Assembly: GCA_036186865.1 (NCBI GenBank)
Contig: AP025045.1
Location: 17,721,250-17,785,249 of the forward strand
Direction of reading: 5' to 3'
Length of the DNA: 64,000 nucleotides
From: Eustoma russellianum
Lineage: Eukaryota; Streptophyta; Magnoliopsida; Gentianales; Gentianaceae
Shown here: piece after piece, positions 54,700-64,000 of the stretch
Layout: every line of letters starts with the position of its first letter
Numbering within the stretch: position 1 is the stretch's first letter
Translations under genes and position numbers: made by a program
The notes under the pieces: generated by a model
The model's input: the letters and a program-made list of their open reading frames with translations, nothing else
Told to the model about the DNA's origin: nothing
Databases searched by the model: none

Positions 54700-57600
54700 C
54701 GAGCAAGAAGTGGTTGCTCGAGGCATATGACGGGTTACCCGAGCTTGTTCAAAAAGTTGAAGAAGGTCAGAAAAGGCAGATCCATGACCTTTGGAGACAA
54801 CAATGAAGGAAGAATCATCGGAAAAGGTACAATCGGAAGCCCAAGCACCCTTCAAATCTTCAACATCTTTTTGGTAAGCAACTTATCCTATAATCTTCTT
54901 AGCATCTCACAATTTATTGACAATGGTTTTGATGTGTGTTTTACTCATACATATTGAAATATAATAAATAAAAATGGAGAAGTAGTGTTAAATGGAAAAA
55001 GGGAAGGAAACATTTTACGCTTTCTATGGATGACATGTTAGACGCTAAGGTTAAGTGTTTCATGTCAAATGAACCTAAGGTAAATTTGTGGCATAGATGT
55101 TTAGGACACATTGGCATTTCTACACGTGAAAAACTCCAACGAAAGAACCTAATTCGAAGATTGCCTAAACTTGATTTAGACAACTTTCAGTTGTGTGAAT
55201 CTTGCATTAAAGGCAAACAAAAACGCAAGTCACTTAAACCTAAAAATGAAACAAGCACGACTAGAGTTTTAGAATTATTACACATTGATTTGTTTGGTCC
55301 TAGTCGCACTACAAGTCTCGAGGGACGTCATTATGCATGTGTGATTATTGATGATTTTTCTCGTTATACTTGGACTTTATTTCTTGCACATAAAGATGAT
55401 AGTGCCATTGAGATTGCAAAACTAATAAAACAACTTGAAAATCAATATGGTTTAAATGTGAAAAAGATTAGAAGCGATAGAGGCAGTGAATTTAAAAACA
55501 ATGACATGATTGCATTTTGCAAAGAAAAAGGAATCAAACACGAGTTTTCGCCACCTAGAACTCCACAATTAAATGGAGTAGTAGAAAGAAAAAATGGGAC
55601 GCTACAAGAAATAGCTAGAACCATATTATGTGAAAATAAATTGCTTAGATTTTTGTGGGCGGAAGCCGTAAATTGTGCATGCTATATAGTTAACCGTGTG
55701 TCTATTAGAAAGAAAATAAATAAAACGCCTTATGAGATATTAAATGATCGCATGCATAAAATTGATTACTTTCGTGTGTTTGGTTGCAAATGCTTTGTTT
55801 TAAATACGAAAGGTAATTTAGATAAATTTGAATCTAAATCAATTGAATGCATCTTTGTTGGATATTCTGTGAATTCAAAAGCATATTGATGTTATGATCC
55901 CATCACTAGACAAATCTTGGAATCCATTCATGTAAAGTTCAATGAATTTGGTGAGGTTAAAAAAGATAAAGAATATGAAGATGATTTTGAATTAAAACCT
56001 GTGTTAGATGATGATGATGGGACGCATGATGATGACACATTAGAAATACATGATCACCTAGAAATGCATGCGAACCTAGAAAATAATCAACCAAGATGGC
56101 ATAGAGATCACCCACACGATCTCATTATAGGCGACATCACTCATGGTGTGCGACCAGGTAGAAGAATAAATCCGGGTGAAATAAATCAATTTTATGCCAT
56201 GATATCCGAAATTGAACCTAAAAATGTGTTTGATGCTTTGAGTGATTCTTCTTGGATTGATGGTATGCATGACGAACTTAATCAACTTGTAAGAAATGAT
56301 ATATGGGATTTAGTGCCACGACAACAAGATAAGACTATAATAGGCACAAAGTGGGTGTTTAAAAATAAATTGAATGAAGAAGGAAAAGTTGTTAGAAACA
56401 AAGCTAGACTTGTAGCACAAGGATATGACCAAGAAGAAGGAATAGATTATGATGAAACATTTGCACCCATAGCACGTTTAGAAGCCATACGACTTTTACT
56501 TGCTATTGCTTGCATGAAAGGTTTTAAACATTATAAAATGGACGTGAAAAGTGTATTCTTAAATGGATTTATACAAGAAGAAGTATACGTGAAACAACCA
56601 CCCGGTTTTGAAGATTTGAAACACCGCGATCATGTGTACAAACTAAAGAAGACACTATATGGTTTAAAGCAAGCACCTAGAGCATGGTATGATCATTTTG
56701 CTACTTTTCTCTTAGAAAATGGTTTTAAAAGAGGCACTATAGATAGTACTTTATTTTTGAAACAAGATAAATCAGATTTACTAATCATTCAAATTTATGT
56801 TGATGACATCATTTTTTGCTCCACCTCTCATAAAGTTGTTGAAGATTTTGAAACTCTCATGAAATCCGAATTTGAAATGTCTATGGTTGGTGAATTGAAT
56901 TACTTTCTTGGCTTACAGATTAAACAAACGGGTAAAGGCATACATATAAGCCAAGTTAAATATATAAATGACATGATTAAAAAGTTCAATTTTGAGAATT
57001 TAAAACCGTCCCCTACCCCTATGAGTGTCACCACTAAACTAGATAAAGATGAACATGGTAAGAATTTTGATAATGCTTTATACAGGTGTATGATTGGCTC
57101 TTTGCTTTATCTTACTACTAGTAGACCGGATATCATGTTCATTGTATGTATGTGTGCACGTTTTCAAAGTCAACCAAAAGTGTCTCACTACAATGCCGTG
57201 AAAAGAATATTTCGATATATTAAGCACACACCCTCCTTAGGCATTTGGTATGATAAAGATTGTGAATTTAACTTGCATGCCTATACTGACGCGGATTATT
57301 GGTGGATGTAAAATAGTTAGGAAAAGCACGAGTGACACTTGTCAATTTATAGGAAATTCACTTATTTCATGGTTTTCTAAGAAGCAAGCAAGCGTAGCCT
57401 TATCCACCACTGAAGCTGACTACATGACACTTAGCCTTTGTTGCACACAATTACTATGGATAAAACAACAACTTTCTGACTTTGGGATTACGATAAATCA
57501 GATTCATATATATTGTGATAGTATGAGCGCCATCAGCTTATCTAAGGATCCCGTTCTACATTCTAAGGCAAAGCATATAGAAGTCCGCTATCACTTCCTT

Positions 57601-57747
57601 CGTGATCACGTAAATAATGGTGATATTGTTATAGATCGCGTACGCACTGAGGCACAAGTAGCTGACATCTTCACAAAAGCACTAAATCAGGCCACGTATG
57701 AAAATCTTTGTTCTAAATTAGGCATGATTTCTGCTGATTTGATCTGA
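54700..57747 (+). pseudogene. SIRE-like pol 2 (no gag), integrase-RT-RNase H
   Basis: Same start as unit 1: the coding part begins at the SGCSRHMTG-type region with gag and the protease Asp missing. Much less damaged than unit 1. The integrase stretch 55026-55889 is open (WHRCLGHIGIS, IDDFSRYTWTLF, IRSDRGSEF, NGVVERKNGT), as is RT/RNase H 55917-57311 ([52 protein letters not shown]). RNase H ends in 57250-57747 (STTEADYM, HIEVRYHFLRDHV, VADIFTKAL). Lesions: TGA at about 54956, shift near 55010, TGA 55887-55889, one extra T near 57300. None is shared with unit 1. Confidence 0.95.
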
Positions 57748-57789
57748 TATTTCTTTCCATATTTACATGCATTTTTGATTGTCTTTCCA

Positions 57790-57968
57790 AAATAAAGGGG
57801 GACAGAAGGCATGATTTAAGGGGGAGAGAGAGATTGATTGCACAAATCAAGGGGGAGAAATTTCGAAATTTGAAATTCAAAATTTGAATTTGCGCATGAC
57901 TAGAGGGGGAGAGACAAAATTTAAATCATGAACTTAGGTTATTTTGTAAATCATCAAAAGCGGGAGAT
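57790..57968 (+). promoter_or_regulatory. Serial polypurine tracts before LTR3
   Basis: GGGGGACAG, GGGGGAGAGAGAG, AAGGGGGAGAAA and AGGGGGAGAGAC motifs are spaced ~25-55 bases apart, then AGCGGGAGAT at the LTR3 border. Confidence 0.75.
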
Positions 57969-59361
57969 TGTATAGAAAAAAAGGTTTGAGTGATTACAAA
58001 ACACATGATTTAAATAACGTGTATCAAAGAAATGCATGACACGTTTTATGACTTAACACGTTTTTGCATGAAACCTGCCTTATATAGTTCATATATAATG
58101 TTGTCGTACTAACGAGCCATGAAGCTTTAAAGCTTACATCAAATGGCAAACATTTGTTGTGTTTGAAATATTTTCAGGTGCCACCATTAATAAACTAAAC
58201 TAGTTCACTAAGTGAAGTACTTAGTTAAATAAACTATGTAGTTCATTAAATGGTGATATACTTGGAGAAGGCACAAAGGCAACAAATTGAAGAATGGAAA
58301 GTCTTCTCCTCTCCTTTATATACACGTCTTTTAACATATATATATATGTATATATATATATGTATATATATATATGTATATATATATATATGTATATATA
58401 TATATTCAGATTTTTTAAAAGGCACTATACACATATATTACAACGTACTACCGACACATTACATATTTTACGAACGTACGTTAACGTCACACCACTATAT
58501 TTACCTCATATTTATGAGTATATTCAGGTCTTATATCATATGATATAAGTCATGGTGATGACAAAATTATTACGACATGTTACAAGGTTCTAAACCAAAA
58601 ATTGTCGTATCCGGTGACTACCGAAACTTTGCAAATGTGTCACGTACTTGCCATATATAGATGGCCAGCGCCTACACTTCAAAAATGACCAGAAATTTCG
58701 TGGTCTATGTGTTATATTCATCCATGAAATCATTCCATGTTGACACACACAAATCACTCTAAATTAAGGCCAAATTGTGGAGATTCCAAATTCAATTTTT
58801 AAGCACATGTAGGCGCCACTTTAATCAGTCATGAGAGCTGAATATTAAAGTTTAATTTATGTATATTATGTGTAACTTAATATATATAACATGTTCAAAA
58901 AGTTGGAATTTAATCGGAGAAAAATCGGGTAATCGACAAACGTCGAAAATTCAGTTTTCTACGAACATGACACATGGAATATTTTTAGCATGATATATGA
59001 CATGTATCTAGATACTTTTTACATACTCTATGCATTCCAAAGTGTTCTAGAAAAATAAATTAAGGGCGGATTGGAATATACCATGTGTGTATAATTATTG
59101 TGCACTATTTTACAAAGTTTGCAAAAATAAAATTCAGTACATGTACAAGCTATTGCACATGCCTAGATCACCTTGTTGGATAGTATGTGGAGCTTTGTTG
59201 GCATCATGATTGGCCAAAAATGAAGTATACAGGGTTGGTGACATAAAGAAAGGAGCTACACAAGGTAACATTTCAAACTATGTCACATTAGTAACACATG
59301 CTGAAAATTTCAGCATTTGTGCATTGACTTGGCCGAAATTTATCTCTTAGTTGTGCCATAT
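57969..59361 (+). repeat. SIRE-like LTR3, interrupted by gypsy C
   Basis: It begins TGTATAGAAAAAAAGG and matches LTR1/LTR2 up to GTGCCATAT, where gypsy C starts. The TA tract is expanded here (58338-58404, with interspersed TATG). One palindrome at 59295-59319 remains. Confidence 0.92.
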
Positions 59362-59880
59362 TGTTGTAACCCAATCGGGGATCCTTTTGTACCTATGATC
59401 TATTTAAGAGAATACATGACACAGATAAGATTTCAATTACAATGTATTGAGTCGATGACTACTATTATAAATTACGTTTCAGATAGTAACATACGCATAT
59501 TGAATTTGAGCGTGACCATTGGACCATGGGGAAGGGACCCAATTTCCGCCAAGGTCTTATAAGATTTCGGCCAACAGCCCAAGGAAGGCACAAAACATTT
59601 TCCTATATCATAATTATGCAAATAAACAAATGGAATAGATAAATAACTATATTAAATAATGAAAAAGGAGAAAGTTAAAAATTGAATTAGGCATGGTTGG
59701 GGGCATTAAAGACCCCCAACCACCGGTTGATTGGGGGGGGGAAGAGGCCAATTAAGAGGGTCATCATTCTACAATAGTTAATAGGTACCTAACTAAGGTT
59801 AAGTCAAAGTAACTAAGGTTAGTTTCAAAAGTAACTATGATTGGGATAAAGTAACCAAGGTTAGTGAAAAAGTAACCTTG
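59362..59880 (+). repeat. Gypsy C 5' LTR, truncated at the 3' side
   Basis: It matches 62120-62635 nearly base for base and stops inside the AAGTAACC/GGTTA repeat cluster. Confidence 0.92.
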
Positions 59881-60645
59881 GTCTACGAAGTGTGGCATTT
59901 CTGGGGCATGTAATATCCGAAGAAGGTATATCAGTAGACCCCAAGAAAATCGAGGGAATCACAGAGTGGCCTAGACCGACAAATGTTACAGAGGTACGAA
60001 GTTTTCTTGGTCTCGCTGGTTACTATCGAAAGTTCGTGGAAGGATTCTCTCGAATCGCTATACCTTTGACCTGATTGACCCAAAAGAAAACCAAATTTGA
60101 ATGGACCTCAGATTGTGAGAAGAGCTTTACTGAATGGAAGAAGAAACTGACCTCTGCCCCAGTCTTAGCACAACCTATCCTTGGAGAAAACTTTGTCGTA
60201 TATAGTGATGCTTCTAAGAACGGGCTGGGATGTGTACTAATGCAAAAAGATCGAGTGATTGCATATGCGTCCCGACAACTGAAGCCATTTGAACAAAACT
60301 ACCCTGTACATGACCTCGAGTTAGCGGCTGTGGTCTTTGCACTGAAAGTATGGAGGCACTATCTATACAGCGAAAAGTGTGAAATTTTCACATACCACAA
60401 AAGCCTCAAGTATTTATTCACCCAAAAAGAGCTGAACATGTGACAACAAAGATGGCTAGAATTAATGAAGGACTACGACCTATCGATTCAGTATCATCCC
60501 GGGAAAGCCAACAAGGTGGCAGATGCACTAAGTAGAAAAACAAGTCATCCACGCCAACCACCTTTGCAGCGTGACATGGAAGAATTTGATCTAGAAGAGG
60601 TTGATTCAATTGAAGGCATGCTCGCAAAGTTGGTGATAATCCCAT
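59881..60645 (+). pseudogene. Gypsy C RT end and RNase H
   Basis: [20 protein letters not shown] and [20 protein letters not shown] are the end of the gypsy RT and its connection. RNase H follows: [38 protein letters not shown] and [22 protein letters not shown] with the acidic residues in place. TGA at about 60072 and 60441 and TAA near 60645 interrupt the frame. The RT YVDD box lies in the deleted part. Confidence 0.92.
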
Positions 60646-62080
60646 AACTGATAGACAAAATTAAAGAGGGGCAAGAGAAGGATGAAACCTTAAAGAAGAA
60701 GAAAGACAGGGTACGAATGAAACCCACTGAAGAATTTAAGGTTTGTAACGACAACAGCTTGTGGTTTCGAGAAAGATTGTGTGTACCCAATGACGAAGAC
60801 ATAATAAATGAAGTTCTTAAGGAAGCCCACAACTCGCAATTATCTATCCACCTTGGAGCAAATAAAATGTATCAAGATTTGAAACAACGATTTTGGTGGC
60901 GGGGCATGAAAAGACAGATTGCGTAATTTGTGGAAAAATGCCTCGTATGCCAGAAGGTGAAAGCAGAACATCAGAAACCCGCTAGGTTGTTACAGCCTCT
61001 CGAAGTTCCCGAATGGAAGTGGGACCACATTACTATGGATTTTGTTACCGACCTGCTGAGAACGAGAAGCGGTTAAGATGCCATTTGGGTGATTGTTGAT
61101 CGCCTAACCAAGTCCACCCATTTCATGGCTATGACAATCAAAGCTCCAATGGAGAAATTGGCTACGATGTACGTGGAACAAATTGTGAGTCTTCATGGAG
61201 TACCCCTAAGTATCGTGTGTGACCGCGATCCTCGCTTCACATCATGGTTCTGGACAGCTTTTCAGAAAACAATGGGCACTGAGATTCGCATGAGCTCGGC
61301 ATTCCATCCCCAAACGGATGGTCAATCAGAAAGGACCATTCAGACATTGGAAGACATGTTGCGATCTTGCGTACTTGACTTTGGGGGAAGCTGGGATCGA
61401 AGTCTCAAGATAGTAGAATTTTCTTATAACAACAGTTACCATCGATCCATAGGGATGGCCCCGTACGAAGCCCTCTATGGAAGGAAATGCCGTTCTCCGC
61501 TCTACCGGGATGAAATAGGAGATAGGATTCTCACTAGACCCGAATTAGTAGAGCAGATTCGAGAGAAAATAAAAATCATAAAGAAAAAGTTACAAGCGGC
61601 CCAAGATAGAAGCAAGGTTTGGGTAGATGAAAAGCGGCGACCTTTAGAATTTCAAGTTGGGGAAAAAGTGTTTCTAAAAGTATCGCCAACGAAAGGAGTT
61701 AAAAGATTTGGTATTAAGGGGAAGTTAAGCCCAAGGTTTGTTGGACCATACGAGGTTCTTGAAAAGATTGGAGAAGTTGCTTATCGACTCGCTCTACCGG
61801 CCACCCTATCTCAAATACATGACGTGTTTCATGTATCTCAACTACGACAATATGTACACGATCCTAACCATGTCATAAAGGATCAACCTTTGAAGATGGA
61901 AGCCGACACAACATATGAGGAAGAACCAGAAAAGATAGTTGATCGTAGGGAGAAGGTGCTAAGGAAACGATCAATACCCATGGTCAAGGTGCAATGGAAG
62001 AATCATTCTGTAGATGAGTCTACCTAGGAAATAGAAGAGAACATAAAGAACTCGTACCCTCACCTCTTTGATTAGCACTT
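60646..62080 (+). pseudogene. Gypsy C integrase with chromodomain
   Basis: The zinc domain is HNSQLSIHLGANKMYQDLK with C..C in [10 protein letters not shown]. The DDE core is [20 protein letters not shown] and DGQSERTIQ. The C-terminal part has [17 protein letters not shown] and [13 protein letters not shown], and ends in a chromodomain-like segment ([17 protein letters not shown], with TAG 62025-62027 where Trp is expected, then EIEENIKNSYPHLF). Chromodomains of this group direct insertion to heterochromatin. Other stops: TAA near 60925 and 61074. Confidence 0.93.
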
Positions 62081-62105
62081 TCAAGTTTCGAGGACGAAAC
62101 TTATA

Positions 62106-62119
62106 GTGAGGGAGGAGGA
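62106..62119 (+). promoter_or_regulatory. Gypsy C polypurine tract
   Basis: GTGAGGGAGGAGGA directly before the LTR. Confidence 0.88.
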
Positions 62120-64000
62120 TGTTGTAACCCAATCGGGGATCCTTTTGTACCTATGATCTATTTAAGAGAATATGTGACACAGATAAGATTTCAATTACAA
62201 TGTATTGAGTCGATGACTACTATTATAAATTACGTTTCGGATAGTAACATACGCATATTGTATTTGAGCGTGAACATTGGACCATGGGAAAGGGACCCAA
62301 TTTCCGCCAAAGTCTTATAAGATTTCAGCCAACAGCCCAAGGAACGCACAAAACATTTTCCTATATCACAATTATGCAAATAAACAAATGGAATAGATAA
62401 ATAACTATATTAAATAATGAAAAAGGAGAAAGTTAAAATTTGAATTAGGCATGGTTGGCGGCATTAAAGACCCCCAACCGCCAGTTGATTAAGGGGCGGG
62501 GGGAAGAGGCCAATTAAGAGGGTCATCATTCTACCATAGTTAATAGGTACCTAACTAAGGTTAAGTCAAAGTAACTAAGGTTAGTTTCAAAAGTAACTAT
62601 GATTGGGATAAAGTAACCAAGGTTAGTGAAAAAGTAACATTGGTTAGGTAAAAGTAACCAAGGTTAAAAAGTAAACTAAGGTTAAACTAATAACCTTACC
62701 ATGGTAAGATCTTCACCCCTCCCTTTTACCCCTCTCCAACGGCTAAACCTAGCCAAAAAGAAAAAGAGTTCCCTCCAATATTACACTTGAAACCTCTTAA
62801 ACTCCTCAAGAACTTCAAGTGCAAGAGAGCTCCATACCTTCCCTTCTCTTCAAAACATTCGGCCAAGGGAACAAACAAGGAGGTCTATGTTCTTCCAAAG
62901 ATTAAGAGGTATAAGGTAAGGTTCTTAGTCTCTTGAGAAGATATTTACATCTTCATAAGATTGAAACTTATGGTGCTATCTCTCTTGTTCATAACCGTGA
63001 GCTTCAATGGTCATTAGGCTCAAGTCTCAAGATTTTAAGGATTCTAAGCTAAAGAAGCTCGGATACCACTCAAGCTCCTTTTGGTAAGTCATCTAGCCTT
63101 TTTCTAAGAGTATATTTTAGTTGAAGATGTAAACTAACTTTGCTCCTTTCTTTCGCTTCACCACCGTGGGAATGCATGCACAGAGAAGAGAAAGATTTCA
63201 ACTTTTTCCTACACCTCTCCAAGAAGAGTAAGCAAAGAAGGCAAGTACTCTATACTTTTTGTGCTTGAATGTGAAAGTGTGTGCATGAATGGCTAGATAT
63301 ACTTAAGATCTAATCTTAGTTGTACCATGTTAAGTTTTGATGCTATAACCTTCGGCCTAGGGTCATTTGGAGTGTAGGTGTGAGATCTTGTTCCAAAGAT
63401 GTGATCTTTGAGGATTATATGTTTTATTATGTGTTAATCTAAGATGGACAAGTCAAAGATTTTCTCTTTTCTATGATGGGGGTTCACGGTGGAAGGGGGT
63501 GATGGGAATAAGGGTGATTTTGCATGAAAAATGATAACTTAGTAAAAAAATAGAGACAAGTTTTGCTCTCGTTGTGTGTTATGTTTTACATGCTCTTGGA
63601 TACATTAATTTTCTTGCATGCACCGAAAATGAGGCTGTTGGTGAAGGGTGCGTGTGCACCCAAAGTTGTTGCTAACTGTTGTATTAGTAGGAGTGTGCAT
63701 GTGAGCCAAAGAATGATGTATAGAGGTGTACGAACTGTTTTATGAGGGATTTGCATGTGGGGTTGTAGCATGTTGAGTCTGTAAATTCTCTATAAAAAGA
63801 GTAAGTTTGACGCTTATTTTAAGTGTTTGTGACAAAAATGTAAACTAAGGACACTTAGGACGGATATATGACCACTAGGAAAATTTACTGGAACTAGACA
63901 GAAACTTGGGCTATTTTGTGAGATCTGAGTAGGAACCTTAAGAACTCTCAATTCCGTTGATTTTTGGTACGACATTATTTTTATGCATATATTAGATTTG
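62120..64000 (+). repeat. Gypsy C 3' LTR, incomplete at the window edge
   Basis: It starts TGTTGTAACCCAATCGG. AAGTAACCAAGGTTA-like copies cluster at 62560-62700. From about 63235 it becomes homologous to gypsy B's LTR at 40145 onward (for example GTGAAAGTGTGTGCATGAAT), and it is still running at 64000. Confidence 0.92.

Larger units (their letters stand above)
30886..59361 (+). mobile_element. SIRE-like Ty1/copia tandem array: LTR1-int1-LTR2-int2-LTR3
   Basis: Three LTR copies separate two internal regions in the same orientation, so the middle LTR is shared. LTR1 30886-33710 lacks its first ~200 bp. Int1 is 33711-37060. LTR2 is 37061-54621, interrupted by gypsy B. Int2 is 54622-57968. LTR3 is 57969-59361, interrupted by gypsy C. 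The intact LTR would be about 3.0 kb (TGTATAG...CCTACA). Pol wording ([34 protein letters not shown]) fits the SIRE/Maximus lineage. Confidence 0.9.
59362..64000 (+). mobile_element. Gypsy element C: Tekay/Del-like chromovirus, 5' internal deletion, continues past the edge
   Basis: It starts with a 519-bp piece of its 5' LTR (59362-59880), then jumps into the end of RT. RNase H, integrase and chromodomain follow, then a purine tract and the 3' LTR from 62120. The rest of the 5' LTR, gag, protease and most of RT are deleted. The Tekay/Del assignment rests on [35 protein letters not shown] and the C-terminal YVHDPNHVI...VKVQW wording. Confidence 0.92.

Overview
This window reads as plant (angiosperm, probably eudicot) nuclear DNA made almost entirely of retrotransposons inserted into one another. 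The evidence is Ty1/copia and Ty3/gypsy chromovirus pol proteins, a plant L1-type LINE family with an RNase H tail, an RTE-type LINE, TG...CA long terminal repeats (LTRs) with 5-bp target duplications, and initiator-Met-tRNA-type primer sites. I see no convincing host gene, tRNA, rRNA or CRISPR array. Nearly every coding region is broken. The exception is a LINE ORF2 on the minus strand that stays open from 1609 to the left edge.

Layout. 1-2078: 5'-truncated L1-type LINE (LINE-A, minus). 2741-3600: two 3' fragments of the same LINE family among TA/CA microsatellites. 3705-19240: one almost full-length RTE LINE (minus), cut by three later insertions, each with its own target duplication: a 2,659-bp solo LTR (4541-7199, GCCCT), a 1,313-bp solo LTR (7689-9001, ACTTC) and a complete copia element D (9611-17856, AAAGT). 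Without these the RTE is about 3.3 kb. 19241-20530: AT-rich, no gene seen. 20531-27888: copia element E (minus). 28200-28868: worn copia RNase H/LTR remnant. 28869-30885: a diverged, truncated, minus-strand relative of the 4541-7199 LTR.

30886-59361 is a tandem SIRE-like copia array, LTR1-int1-LTR2-int2-LTR3, in which LTR2 is shared. Both internal regions lack gag and the protease aspartate at the same junction but carry different later lesions. LTR2 is split by gypsy element B (38761-53330, ATGAG duplication), a gag-only element with 4.03-kb LTRs. Element B's 3' LTR is itself split by LINE-B (44690-50047). LTR3 is cut at 59362 by gypsy element C, a Tekay/Del-like chromovirus with a 5' internal deletion, whose 3' LTR runs off the right edge. 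Part of C's LTR is clearly related to B's, so a C-type element may have mobilised B.

The most unusual signals are structural. The solo LTR at 4541-7199 holds five hairpin units (5235-5512) whose stems change by paired substitutions while the loop is conserved, and whose ends resemble the LTR's own termini. The SIRE-like LTR carries three near-perfect palindromes. Element D has a cluster of GC-rich hairpins in its leader. Element E has repeated MSA-like (YAACGG) motifs. Both LINE copies join ORF1 and ORF2 by a 4-base ATGA overlap.
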